NCBI GenBank assembly: GCA_937973965.1
Contig: CALJJQ010000034.1
Span: forward strand, 1-64,000
Origin: an uncultured Calothrix sp.
Lineage (GTDB): Bacteria; Cyanobacteriota; Cyanobacteriia; Cyanobacteriales; Nostocaceae
Direction: 5' to 3'
Length of the DNA stretch: 64,000 nucleotides
Positions 55,627 through 64,000 of the stretch are shown piece after piece (the first letter of the stretch is position 1; every line of letters starts with the position of its first letter). The translations under genes and the position numbers were made by a program. The notes beneath the pieces were generated by a model. That model had not been told where the DNA came from and searched no databases. It was given only the letters and a program-made list of their open reading frames with translations.

Positions 55627-56754
55627 TCAGGAATTTTCGGAATCAATTACTAAATTCATGTAGATATCATCAGCATTTGGGTTCAGGTAAGGACGTTGCC
55701 AATCTAAGTTAAATAATTCAAAATGATGTAAGATCGAATTGAGTAGTTGGTTAGGTGATCTATCCCCCCGTTGCCAAGCTGCAAGATAGCCATTGGCGAC
55801 AATTTGACAGCGATTTAATCCAAAACTTTCTTGCTTGGATATTCTTTGATTTGGCTCTTCTGCTAATCCTAAACCAGGAGCAAGATACTTCGTAAATAGG
55901 GGTACTTCTGGGTGAAAATATCCGTGATACTCTGTATAAATTGATGTTAAAGCCTGATGTACCACTGGATAACTTGATTTATCAAAATAGAGAACGGCTG
56001 AATCGTAGCGCTGATAATCTCCAGGATTATATAATGCTTTAAAACAGAAGGGGATAGCAGATTGGTTGAGCGTTGTAGTGATAGCTTTCATTAAGGCGAT
56101 CGCACCTTCTGGTTGAAGATAGAAGTAAACTCGTACTAATTCACCATGATGTGTTGTTGAGTGCGGTTTTCCAGCATTCCCAACAGCCATATAAAAGCCA
56201 TTTTGCATCAAATTTTTCGGCATTAAAATTCCAACTTCATCGCCGATTTTGGTGTGAATATGATGGGGATGTAGATGAATTTCTTCTTTGATATGTAAAG
56301 TTAAATCACCTTTTTTGACAGCGATATAACCATCCTCTTCTTTCCTGGTTATACGCCAATGATAATCATAATAGCCTTGACCTAAATTCTGGTTATGCAG
56401 TTGTTCTGAAAATTCTAAATCAACACCTAAAAAAGTATTATTTTCTAAATTTTGTTGCTGATTAACTTGTGGTGTTTCCCTATTTAATGCCAAACCATGT
56501 CGCAGACTGCCATTATAATAAACACCGTACAAAAAACCACGTAATTGTAAAGTAATAAATTTCCTTTGCAATGATTCTGGTAACTTGTGTAACTTTTCTA
56601 CCATTTTTGGTGTAGAAATTAATGGTTGAAAATCTGAATGCTCAATCCGAAAATCTTCCTGCAATTGAATTTTACTAGCAATCTCTGTGAGAGTATCCAA
56701 TACTTGGATATCTTCCGTCGATGATGATTGTTGTGGGGAATTTAATAATGGCAT
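55627..56754 (-). CDS. HopA1-family protein (putative phospho-Ser/Thr lyase, LanY-like)
   Basis: 375 residues. YHWRITRKEEDGYIAVKKGD, the basic/His-rich LHPHHIHTKIGDEVGILMPK, GFYMAVGNAGKP, VRVYFYLQPEGAIALMKAIT, PFCFKALYNPGDYQRYDSAV and LGLAEEPNQRISKQESFG match the T3SS-effector HopA1-like family. In class V lanthipeptide systems a protein of this family removes phosphate from phosphorylated Ser/Thr to give dehydro residues. It lies 70 bases from the parvulin gene tail to tail and on the same strand as the kinase and both precursors. The lyase role is inferred from family and context. Confidence 0.78.
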   Translation of the reverse strand: MPLLNSPQQSSSTEDIQVLDTLTEIASKIQLQEDFRIEHSDFQPLISTPKMVEKLHKLPESLQRKFITLQLRGFLYGVYYNGSLRHGLALNRETPQVNQQQNLENNTFLGVDLEFSEQLHNQNLGQGYYDYHWRITRKEEDGYIAVKKGDLTLHIKEEIHLHPHHIHTKIGDEVGILMPKNLMQNGFYMAVGNAGKPHSTTHHGELVRVYFYLQPEGAIALMKAITTTLNQSAIPFCFKALYNPGDYQRYDSAVLYFDKSSYPVVHQALTSIYTEYHGYFHPEVPLFTKYLAPGLGLAEEPNQRISKQESFGLNRCQIVANGYLAAWQRGDRSPNQLLNSILHHFELFNLDWQRPYLNPNADDIYMNLVIDSENS

Positions 56755-57103
56755 AATCTAGCTTTCTAGTATTTTCAATTTTGTGGGAAATTATCTGTGT
56801 AGATAGAGAGTGGGGAAAAAGACTTCTTCAGTCGAGGGAGTTTTTTATATCCTGCGAACAAGTTACACTAACATCAATCAAATATGAGTCCTATATTTTC
56901 AATGCATGAAGACTATAGCAATCCGATTTAGGTAGTGAAAAATATTGGTCTTGGCTGTACCCTACGGGAATTCTTATTGTAGAGAAGTCGCGCTACAGGT
57001 ATCTACGTCTATAGCTGTTTACTGTCAACACTTAACAGTCAACAACCCTAGATGTAAGATTTTACAAATCATTTAGGATTGCGATAAATTATATAGGATA
57101 AAA
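56755..57103 (+). mobile_element. Gap holding MITE-like element, family C, copy 2
   Basis: The element is 56914-57086: TATAGCAATCC at the left, GGATTGCGATA at the right, with GTCAACACTTAACAGTCAAC and TAAGATTTTACAAATC inside, matching 39405-39550. It separates the HopA1 and kinase genes, which would otherwise be about 175 bases apart. No gene in the gap. Confidence 0.68.
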
Positions 57104-58276
57104 TTAAACTCGATAATAGCTTTTTTCTGCTAATTCAACAGCCGCACTACTAAACACAGTAGAAACGGACTCTTCTGGACGACAAATTAAACTTTTAGCA
57201 ACTTGTAGCATACAAATTCCCGGATTTCCAAAAGTCTTTTGATGCTGAATCATAGCTTGAATTGATTGAATCAGATTTAATCCTGTAAATTGAATCACTC
57301 GATTTAAAAAGTGAGGACGATACTCAATAATTTCCGGGAAATTACTAAAATAAGCAACCGCTAAAGCTGCTATCGATGGTTGTAGCTGCTCTAAAGGTAT
57401 AGTTGCGAGTTTCAGAGATTCCTCGATAGCCATACTACTACTTATAACTAAACTGAATAACCAAATTTGTAGGTAGTTAGCAACGATTGTACCTAAGTCA
57501 AAAGCAGGGTCTCCCCAACTAGACCGCTCCCAATCAATAATGCGAACTATACTTTCATTCTCAGGATTAATTTCTTGCCAATTATCTGCTAGTAAAATAT
57601 TATTCAATTTTAAATCATTATGGGTCAAACAGCAGGGTAAAAAAGCTTCTCTAAGTTCTGCGATCGCTTTTCCTAAACTATCAAATTTCTGATATAAACT
57701 AAAAAATCTAATTCCTTCATCGGGAACAGAACCAAAAACCTCTGGGGTAATTCGTTGCAAATCTCTACATAAATCTGTGTTAAAGTTTTTGACTCCTTCA
57801 ATGGAGTTTTCCACCAAAAAATTTTGATATGTTTGATTTGTAAAAGTACGACAATGGATAGCTGCTAAAGCCCAACCTATCGATGCAGCAATTTCTGTGG
57901 GAAACTTATTCTCATCTAAGTAAAATGTGCTGATATCCCGATAGTTTTGCAAGTAATTAAATATGATTATTGAATTTTCCTGGTCAAAATATAATGCTTC
58001 GGAAATCCAATTACGAATTTCGGCTGTTTCAGAAAATTTCTGACAAAAATTATGAATGCGCCATTCGCGATTAAATTCTCCTAGAGTTTTACCTTCACGA
58101 TTAATAGGTTCTTGTTTAACTAGTAATTTACGTCCTGTGTTGAAACTTACAAGTAAGTTAAAGTTTTTAGCTTTTTTCTGTTGGATATCAATGTTAGTTA
58201 AATCGGATGGTGTACAGATATTTTTTTCGATGAGATATTCACTAACATTTTGAGAGCTAAGTGTGAATTTTATCAT
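57104..58276 (-). CDS. APH/choline-kinase-fold phosphotransferase (LanK-like)
   Basis: 390 residues. Catalytic loop THNDLKLNN (His219, Asp221, Asn226) and metal-binding IIDWERSSWGDPAFDLG (Asp248) are those of the aminoglycoside phosphotransferase fold; N-terminal strands with KLLVKQEP supply the ATP lysine. In class V lanthipeptide clusters a kinase of this fold phosphorylates Ser/Thr of the precursor before a HopA1-type protein acts. Here the same two families are neighbours, with double-glycine precursors immediately upstream on the same strand. A small-molecule kinase is the alternative. Confidence 0.82.
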   Translation of the reverse strand: MIKFTLSSQNVSEYLIEKNICTPSDLTNIDIQQKKAKNFNLLVSFNTGRKLLVKQEPINREGKTLGEFNREWRIHNFCQKFSETAEIRNWISEALYFDQENSIIIFNYLQNYRDISTFYLDENKFPTEIAASIGWALAAIHCRTFTNQTYQNFLVENSIEGVKNFNTDLCRDLQRITPEVFGSVPDEGIRFFSLYQKFDSLGKAIAELREAFLPCCLTHNDLKLNNILLADNWQEINPENESIVRIIDWERSSWGDPAFDLGTIVANYLQIWLFSLVISSSMAIEESLKLATIPLEQLQPSIAALAVAYFSNFPEIIEYRPHFLNRVIQFTGLNLIQSIQAMIQHQKTFGNPGICMLQVAKSLICRPEESVSTVFSSAAVELAEKSYYRV

Positions 58277-58429
58277 TGATACTCTCCCTGATTATTTGTA
58301 ATTTTGATTTTGATATAAATGAAATTTTATAATAAGATAATTTAATACTATGTAAAATATTGAATTAAGATACACCCATCAAATAAATCCATTGATTACT
58401 GAAATCACAAATAAATATGTATTCAAGAG

Positions 58430-58687
58430 TTAGGAAAATGGAAATCTTCGCCTAGCAGAATTTGTCGGGGAGAAATTTGAAGCCAATCGAAAAATATAAT
58501 CCATTGCAGCTAATGTTACAAACCCTTCCATCCAGATACTAAATAAATTTAATAAAAATATCTCTCTTTGACCTAATCTATTCCTCCCACCATGAATATT
58601 ACCAGCATCTAAATCGCTAATTTTATTGATAAAACTTTCCGAATTACTTTTGAATATGTGTAAATCTTGAACTTCAATTCTTGCCAT
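58430..58687 (-). CDS. RiPP precursor peptide 1 with double-glycine leader
   Basis: 85 residues from ATG 58687 (GAGG ribosome site seven bases upstream; five more in-frame residues could be added from 58702). The leader, about 34 residues, starts MARIEVQDLHIFKSNSESF and ends IHGG. The 51-residue core is hydrophobic in the middle (IFLLNLFSIWMEGF), has six or so Ser/Thr, an Arg cluster (SARRRFPFS) at the end, and no Cys. The leader aligns with that of precursor 2. It lies 153 bases upstream of the kinase gene on the same strand, so it is presumably exported by the C39 transporter. Confidence 0.8.
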   Translation of the reverse strand: MARIEVQDLHIFKSNSESFINKISDLDAGNIHGGRNRLGQREIFLLNLFSIWMEGFVTLAAMDYIFRLASNFSPTNSARRRFPFS

Positions 58688-59181
58688 ATTTATCCTCATC
58701 ACTCAATCTCATCATCAATGCTGTCATCAGTGTTAAATTTACATACTTCCTACAAAAATTCAGATTTTCAAATGACATCATTAACAACATAAAAATAAGA
58801 TTTACATACAGCAGTCCGAGGGATATCTGTGAAATCTTACATGTAGGGTTGTTAATGGTTGACAGTTGACGCTTAACAGTCACCAGTCATCAGTCAACGG
58901 CACGCTATTTTTCACGACTTAAATCGGATTGCTGTATTTGAAAAAAAATTGCATGAAAAACTGTTATCATCTCCATCGCAATAGACAGCAATGAAGTGAC
59001 AACAGACTCATAATTATTGACATTGACTTGATCAAGAAGTTCACTTATACTTGAAGTAGGTTAAAAATTATTTATTTGCAAGGATTGAGATTTCTATGCT
59101 CTGCGTGGAATTCTTGCTCCTTGTTTTGTCAGGACTCCCAGTCATAAATGTATCCATTCTTGATCATCAAACAATTGAAAT
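58688..59181 (-). mobile_element. Gap with MITE-like element, family C, copy 3
   Basis: About 58806-58936, in the opposite orientation to copies 1 and 2: outer ends TACAGCAGTCC and GGATTGCTGTA, inner GGTTGACAGTTGACGCTTAA and TCTTACATGTAGGG. It lies between the two precursor genes. No further double-glycine precursor was found in the remaining bases; a 28-codon plus-strand frame near 59096 looks incidental. Confidence 0.6.
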
Positions 59182-59448
59182 TTAGTAGTAGCTGGGATAG
59201 TAGTAGCCACTAAAGTTGAATTTGCTTGCTAAACCAGCAATCACACCAATCGCATACTTGTTGATGTCGTATGCAAGGTGATCTTTATATCCGAGGAAAA
59301 GGTAGTTGGTGAATACTCCGTAGCCGCTATCATAACCACCATGAACAGAGAGGGTATCCATTTCGTTTAAATCATTCATGAAGCTTTCTGAATCTTGAAA
59401 AAGTTCAGAACCTGCGGGACGTAATTCAGCAACTTTGATACTTGCCAT
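59182..59448 (-). CDS. RiPP precursor peptide 2 with double-glycine leader
   Basis: 88 residues, strong ribosome site AAGGAG. The leader of 38 residues (MASIKVAELRPAGSELFQDS, then ESFMNDLNEM, ending LSVHGG) is a classic double-glycine type. The 50-residue core starts YDSGYGVFTNYLFLGYKD, has a glycine/alanine-rich segment (AIGVIAGLASKF) and ends with a Tyr-rich GYYYPSYY. It has five or so Ser/Thr and no Cys. It is the first gene of the minus-strand arm, with nearly 1 kb of upstream non-coding DNA. Likely substrate of the kinase/HopA1 pair and of the C39 exporter. Confidence 0.85.
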   Translation of the reverse strand: MASIKVAELRPAGSELFQDSESFMNDLNEMDTLSVHGGYDSGYGVFTNYLFLGYKDHLAYDINKYAIGVIAGLASKFNFSGYYYPSYY

Positions 59449-60409
59449 AGTTTTATTCTCCTTGAAGAAAGTTTGTTCTGGAATGTATTGCTTCTATGCT
59501 TTTGTTGTGCAACCTTGAATTGTATTTGGTTGTCACACCACTATCTTGATGTATATTACCTCACTCAGTCAATACTCATGAATGTCTTTTTCTTTATCAA
59601 ATGCCAGGTATTTTGTCTGTATTTTCACTTTCAATTGTGAAAGTTATTTTAGTGTTTCAAATATCTCAAATTGTCAAGCAATTAAGTTTTTATAAGTAAG
59701 GTAGAAGACTCGATGGCTTAACTAGCTGAACTTTTTGCCGCCACCAAGCAAGTACATTTGTTTTGTTAACTTAAAGACTGATAAAATCTCCAGGTTCAGA
59801 GGTGACGATTGTATAATTTATATCTAGTCAAAAGGGCAAAGAATTACATAATAGCAGGTATTTTGTCTAGATAATGATATTTGAGGTAGGTTGATGCAGA
59901 GGTGAATTCCTTGCTTTGAGAATAGGAAATAGTAATCAGAAGTTCACAACTAACTGAAAACGGAGCCTCTAAAGTTGGGTTATCTGACTGGAGTCTGTTA
60001 AAGAAAAGAAAATTAAGATGTATTGCCTATGGATTTTGTCGAATTGTTAATAAATGATATTTTTGGCCTTTTCTGTCGGATAATTAATTTATATTTAATA
60101 TAATGGGATATTTGCAAAATTTTTTGGACGAGACAGATTCCCATTATATAAAAGTCAAGCTTATTCAATTGGTAAATATGACAATATCAAGAAATAAACC
60201 AGATTTTCCACTGGTTTAAGCCAGTTTAAAAATTGTCCTGGACTTGGTGCTGCGATTATTTATATCTAGGTAGCTACTCTCTATATTTTATTTTCATCGA
60301 TCAAAATGAAGAATGGTTGACATATCACTGCCTAACTTACTTGGAAAAATGTTGTTCAAATGACCGATGTATCGTTATATTGATTGAGAAATGATTCGAT
60401 GGTTTACCG
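59449..60409. other. Long intergenic region between precursor 2 and nitroreductase
   Basis: 961 bases, AT-rich, upstream of both flanking genes. On the minus strand TTGACA (59672-59677) and TAAAAT (59646-59651) are 20 bases apart, too far for a confident promoter. No third precursor, tRNA, repeat copy or gene remnant was recognised. Confidence 0.45.
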
Positions 60410-61069
60410 ATGACTACCGCAGTTTCCGCAGCCGATACCGTTCTACAACAGTTGAAGTGGCGCTATGCTACTAAAAAATTTGACCCCAGTAAAAAAATCC
60501 CCGATGATATCTGGAAAGTCCTAGAACAAAGTTTAGTGTTGGCTCCTTCCTCCTTCGGTTTACAACCGTGGAAGTTTTTTGTAGTCCGAAATCCAGAAAT
60601 TCGTCAAGCCTTGCTACCTCATTCCTGGGGACAAAAACAGGTAGTAGATGCTTCCCATCTGGTTGTATTTGCGATTAAAAAAGATATAGACGACGCAGAT
60701 GTGGATCGTTACGTCAGGAGAATGGCGGAAGTTCAAGGTGTTCCGGTAGAAAACCTGGAAAAGTTCGCCCAAGTTGTTAAAGGCTTTTTAAACAACCCTC
60801 CCTATCCCCTAGATAAAAACGAATGGTCTGCACGCCAAGTTTATATTGCTTTAGCCCAGTTTATGACCACTGCGGCGATGTTAGGGGTAGATACCTGTCC
60901 TATGGAAGGTTTTGTTCCTGACCAGTATAATCAGGTCTTAGGATTGACTGCACAGGGATACAGCGCAGTTGTAGTTTGCCCTGCGGGATATCGTGCATCG
61001 GATGATCCGCAAGCACAACGACCTAAAGTTCGATATAAAACCGAAGATGTGGTAGATTACATAGATTAA
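60410..61069 (+). CDS. NAD(P)H-dependent nitroreductase-family oxidoreductase
   Basis: 219 residues. FMN-binding signature: WRYATKKFDP near the N-terminus, LAPSSFGLQPWKFFVV, and AALGVD-like TAAMLGVDTCPMEGF with a final AGYRA(S)DDPQAQRPKVR. Close to the NfsB group. It reduces quinones, nitroaromatics or related acceptors with NAD(P)H; the physiological substrate is uncertain. Probably cytoplasmic. The upstream leader is long and no operon partner is present. Confidence 0.92.
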   Translation: MTTAVSAADTVLQQLKWRYATKKFDPSKKIPDDIWKVLEQSLVLAPSSFGLQPWKFFVVRNPEIRQALLPHSWGQKQVVDASHLVVFAIKKDIDDADVDRYVRRMAEVQGVPVENLEKFAQVVKGFLNNPPYPLDKNEWSARQVYIALAQFMTTAAMLGVDTCPMEGFVPDQYNQVLGLTAQGYSAVVVCPAGYRASDDPQAQRPKVRYKTEDVVDYID

Positions 61070-61148
61070 CACCACAAACTACTACTAATCTCCCCCTTAA
61101 TATACCAGGTGTGGGATTAGTGGTAGTACTAGCGCACCATTCACTGGT

Positions 61149-61320
61149 TTATAGACAACATTGAGTCGCAGCCATTAGCAAATAGATAAATCCGTCAATA
61201 ATGCGATCGCGTTCCTTGGGCAAAATTTCCTTTCCCTGGATAATTTCCTAGACAAAGTGAAAATGCACTAATCCCCCAATCATAATCTGAGGGAGGTCTC
61301 CTGCATTCTTCGTATTAATT
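61149..61320 (-). pseudogene. TetR-family regulator C-terminal remnant
   Basis: Minus-strand translation gives GDLPQIMIGGLVHFHFV, a stop (TAG), then EIIQGKEILPKERDRIIDGF and IYLLMAATQCCL to TAA at 61149-61151. This is the usual end of TetR/AcrR proteins (GLVHFYVVNEIL.GKEI....D). The N-terminal DNA-binding domain cannot be found upstream of about 61320. It fills the gap between the nitroreductase and psb27 genes. Confidence 0.6.
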
Positions 61321-61381
61321 CCGATCCCGATGATACCAATCCGAGATAGGATGGTTTTTGATTTAGGTATTTATTGACTGG

Positions 61382-61786
61382 ATGTTTATGAAGCGCTATT
61401 TTTCACGTTTACTTGCATTAGTGCTGGTGGTGGTTGTGGCTTTAATGGGTTGTTCCTCTGATCCAACAGCTTTAACTGGAGATTATCGACAAGATACACT
61501 GGCTGTAGTTAATATCCTTCGTAGCGCGATTGAGTTACCCAATGATGCTCCAAATAAGGCAGCAATTCAGGCAGAAGCACGGAAAAAAATTAATGATTTT
61601 GCTGCTAGGTATCAACGGGATGGTTCGGTGGCAACTTTAAATTCTTTTACAACTATGCGGACAGCTTTAAACTCTTTGGCTGGACATTATAGTTCCTATC
61701 CGAATCGTCCTGTTCCGGAAAAACTCAAAACCCGTTTAGAACAAGAATTCAAACAGGTGGAAAATGCTCTGCAACGTGGTGCATAG
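61382..61786 (+). CDS. psb27: Photosystem II assembly lipoprotein Psb27
   Basis: 134 residues (an in-frame ATG at 61388 is an alternative start). A basic N-terminus, a hydrophobic stretch and the lipobox LMGC give a lipoprotein with Cys about residue 24. The mature four-helix protein is recognisable: TGDYRQDTLAVVNILRSAIE, RKKINDFAARYQRDG, LNSLAGHYSSYPNRPVPEKL. Psb27 binds CP43 on the lumen side during PSII assembly and repair. Stand-alone gene. Confidence 0.95.
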   Translation: MFMKRYFSRLLALVLVVVVALMGCSSDPTALTGDYRQDTLAVVNILRSAIELPNDAPNKAAIQAEARKKINDFAARYQRDGSVATLNSFTTMRTALNSLAGHYSSYPNRPVPEKLKTRLEQEFKQVENALQRGA

Positions 61787-62003
61787 ATGATAAACCACCC
61801 AAATTGAACTAATTTCCAGACAGGAACTCGAAACTACAGAGATTCTGTCTATTTTTATGGGTTTTGTGTTAATACAGTAAAGATTCCCATAATTGTGACA
61901 TGACGCACAATTTGTCATCAAGTGGTAAATGAGGATATTGCCAACCTGCTCAGAAAGAAAACAGGGTAGTAGGCATAGAGCTTAGGAAAGAAGGAATAGT
62001 GGA

Positions 62004-63473
62004 GTGGTCAAAAAATCACGATTGGGTTGGCATATCTTATTTGGTTTCATCAGTTTCTTGTTAGTGCCGTGGATTGATCATACATCCGGTTCTGCACAAG
62101 CTGTGAATGAATTTTGCCAACTGTCTCCTGCTGCGGTACGGGAAAAGGAAAATTTACGGATTGCCAGTTTTAAAGGTGATAAATCAGCCCAATCTCGCTA
62201 CCAAAATTTACTGAAACAACATGCCCAAATCATTAGGGATTGTCGTCGTCGCACCTGGCCACAAAATCAAGCAGTATGGTTGCGTTTATACCCGTGTGAC
62301 ATTGCTAGTGGTGCGATTGAGCAAATTATGGATCGGGTGGTGAATCAAGGCTATAACCAGGTGTATGTAGAAACATTTTACGATGGACGGGTGTTGCTTC
62401 CTCTGCGAAGTAATCCCACGGTTTGGCCTTCAGTGATTCAGACGGCTGGTGCAGAGCGTGTGGATTTGTTGGCGACGGCAATTCAAAGGGGACGGGAGCG
62501 GGGTTTAAAAGTCTATTCGTGGATGTATACGACTAATTTTGGATTTAGTTATGCCCAGAGGGAAGATCGGGAAGATGCGATCGCTCGCAATGGCAAAGGA
62601 CAAACTAGTTTATATGTGGTTGATAATGGAACCCAGGTGTTTATCGACCCCTACCATCCCCAAGCTCGTCGTGATTATTATTTAATGGTACAGGAGGTTC
62701 TGCGTCGTCGTCCTGATGGAATTTTGTTTGATTATATCCGTTATCCCCGCCAAGCTGGTACGGATTCCATTGCAACTAGGGTGACGGATCTATGGTTATA
62801 TTCACCAGCAACTCAACAAGCTTTACTACAAAGAGTCCAAAACCGCAAGGGATGGGAATTGGTACGTCGTTTTCTCGCTCAAGGTTACGTTTCTGCTAGT
62901 GATATCAACCAGGTCGATCAACTGTTTCCTCAAGAAGGGGAACCCATGTGGCAAGGTCGTACTCAAAGTAGTAGTAAAGCTTTAACCAATGCCCAACGTC
63001 AACCCCAATTACAATGGGATTTGTGGCAATTATCGGTAGCCCATACAATGCAGGGCATAGTAGACTTTTTAGAGATGGCTGCTTATCCTGCTCAACAACT
63101 GGGTATTCCTGCTGGTGCGGTGTTTTTCCCCTATGGCAATCAAATTGTCGGTCGGGGTTATGATTCCCGTTTACAACCTTGGGATCGCTTCCCCCGCAAT
63201 TTGGAATTCCACGCGATGGCTTATGCTAATTGTGGTAGCCATACCTGTATTACTGATGAAGTGCAACGGGTTGTGAACACAGTTCGACCAGGAACCAAAG
63301 TGATTCCTGCGATCGCCGGAAATTGGGGAACAAGTGTTGGCGATCGTCCTCCTTTAGAAGTGCAAATGCGAGCTTTACGTCGCTATGCTAATCGCATTGA
63401 AGGAATCAGCCATTTTGCCTACTCCTGGCAATTCCCCCAGCATGATCGCGATCGCAAATTTTGCCGAATTTAG
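62004..63473 (+). CDS. GHL10-type glycoside hydrolase-like secreted protein
   Basis: 489 residues, GTG start. N-terminal hydrophobic segment (about 8-25) with AQA suggests a signal peptide. The TIM-barrel part (NQAVWLRLYPCDIASGAIEQ, GYNQVYVETFYDGRVLLPL, RGRERGLKVYSWMYTTNFGF, FIDPYHPQARRDYY, PDGILFDYIRYPR) matches the GHL10 / family-10-like hydrolase group, whose few characterised members act on cell-envelope glycans. Common in cyanobacteria; substrate unknown. No operon partner on the 5' side. Confidence 0.85.
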   Translation: MVKKSRLGWHILFGFISFLLVPWIDHTSGSAQAVNEFCQLSPAAVREKENLRIASFKGDKSAQSRYQNLLKQHAQIIRDCRRRTWPQNQAVWLRLYPCDIASGAIEQIMDRVVNQGYNQVYVETFYDGRVLLPLRSNPTVWPSVIQTAGAERVDLLATAIQRGRERGLKVYSWMYTTNFGFSYAQREDREDAIARNGKGQTSLYVVDNGTQVFIDPYHPQARRDYYLMVQEVLRRRPDGILFDYIRYPRQAGTDSIATRVTDLWLYSPATQQALLQRVQNRKGWELVRRFLAQGYVSASDINQVDQLFPQEGEPMWQGRTQSSSKALTNAQRQPQLQWDLWQLSVAHTMQGIVDFLEMAAYPAQQLGIPAGAVFFPYGNQIVGRGYDSRLQPWDRFPRNLEFHAMAYANCGSHTCITDEVQRVVNTVRPGTKVIPAIAGNWGTSVGDRPPLEVQMRALRRYANRIEGISHFAYSWQFPQHDRDRKFCRI

Positions 63474-63624
63474 TATATACTTTACACGGTCATAATCTGA
63501 AGTTCTAGAGCGACAACGCCTCTGCACGCTTACTTCTTACTATAGGCGCAAGCTTTCCCGTAGGGTATAGCTAATAACTCACCACTTGAAGTATATCTAA
63601 ATCTTTATTGCCTAGCAAATTCTA

Positions 63625-64000
63625 TGGTTCTTCGTCGTTACTTGTTAATTGGTGTGTGTCTCGGTTCTTTGATCGCTGCCTGTCAACCAGAATCACCCCC
63701 AGTGAGCGAATCCACTACTAGCACTGCAACTCCTACCCCCGATGCAACCATCCCCAACGCTCCCGCTCCAACTATCACCCTCAAGGTTCCATCGGATTCA
63801 CCCCCGACAACACCTGCACCCATCACGGTTACACCAACCCCAACTCCTAACCCCAATATCTCCACACCCCAACCAACAACCCCAGCAACAGCTACACCAC
63901 AACCTTCCCCCCAAATTATCAGCAAAGCTGGCAATATCTATCAAAACCCAGATTTAGGAATTAAGTTTGAGTATCCACCCGATTACGTCGTTCAAGTCAA
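63625..64000 (+). CDS. Lipoprotein with Pro/Thr-rich linker, 5' part only
   Basis: Open from ATG 63625 to the window end (125 codons, no stop). Lipobox LIAAC near residue 18, then about 80 residues dominated by Pro, Thr and Ala (PTPTPNPN, PQPTTPATATPQPSPQ), a flexible envelope linker, then the start of a folded domain (NIYQNPDLGIKFEYPPDYVV) resembling the beginning of PsbP-like or DUF domains that follow such linkers. Family not assignable from this fragment. Confidence 0.8.

Noticed and set aside
59096..59182. 28-codon plus-strand frame as a third precursor
   Set aside because: It lacks the leader motif shared by the two precursors, is on the other strand and has no ribosome site.

Overview
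The window looks like chromosome from a filamentous, nitrogen-fixing, probably heterocystous cyanobacterium. The support is frequent HIP1 octamers (GCGATCGC), a nifV-nifZ-nifT cluster preceded by a NifP/CysE-type serine acetyltransferase, the photosystem II assembly lipoprotein Psb27, a HetC-like transporter, a cyanobacterial UbiD, DUF2949, and abundant short dispersed repeats. The species cannot be named from the sequence alone.

Layout. 1-990 is the leader-distal end of a CRISPR array with no cas genes in view; its last repeat is cut by a small inverted-repeat element. 1871-2899 is a secreted protein built of three repeats. 4253-20566 is a one-strand exopolysaccharide locus: chain-length regulator/BY-kinase, GNAT enzyme, Wzx flippase, five glycosyltransferases, Wzy polymerase, epimerase, Tat-exported GH10 glycosidase, priming phosphoglycosyl transferase and PIG-L deacetylase. 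20624-26900 holds rdgB, ubiD, an MpaB-like gene and a CHASE2 Ser/Thr kinase. 27349-31766 is a nitrogen-fixation accessory cluster (nifP, small proteins, nifV, nifZ, nifT). 31939-40296 is mixed housekeeping and signalling: a 2Fe-2S protein, a pentapeptide protein, small membrane and stress proteins, a broken HEPN/MNT toxin-antitoxin pair, an ethylene-receptor-like histidine kinase and a response regulator.

40501-45228 is a candidate oxylipin module on the minus strand: a lipoxygenase with all five iron ligands, a cytochrome P450 whose I-helix lacks the usual acid (as in hydroperoxide-rearranging P450s), and a 179-aa protein of unknown family. 45722-47208 has an orphan DndE, a degenerate transglutaminase-like protein and two tRNAs (Arg-CCG, Cys-GCA).

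48892-59448 is the most striking region, a candidate peptide natural-product (RiPP) cluster. One arm (plus strand) has a transposase-derived HTH protein, a C39-peptidase ABC exporter with an N-terminal cyclic-nucleotide-binding-like domain, an HlyD adaptor and a parvulin-like protein. The facing arm (minus strand) has two short precursors with double-glycine leaders, an APH-fold kinase and a HopA1-family protein. The kinase plus HopA1 pair resembles the split enzymes of class V lanthipeptides, but neither precursor core contains cysteine, so thioether rings cannot form within them. 60410-64000 holds a nitroreductase, a TetR remnant, psb27, a GHL10-type protein and the start of a lipoprotein gene.

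The intergenic DNA carries several families of roughly 100-190 bp non-coding inverted-repeat elements (called A to F here). Target-site duplications can be read directly for some of them, and one element is nested inside another with an intact relative nearby serving as the empty-site reference.
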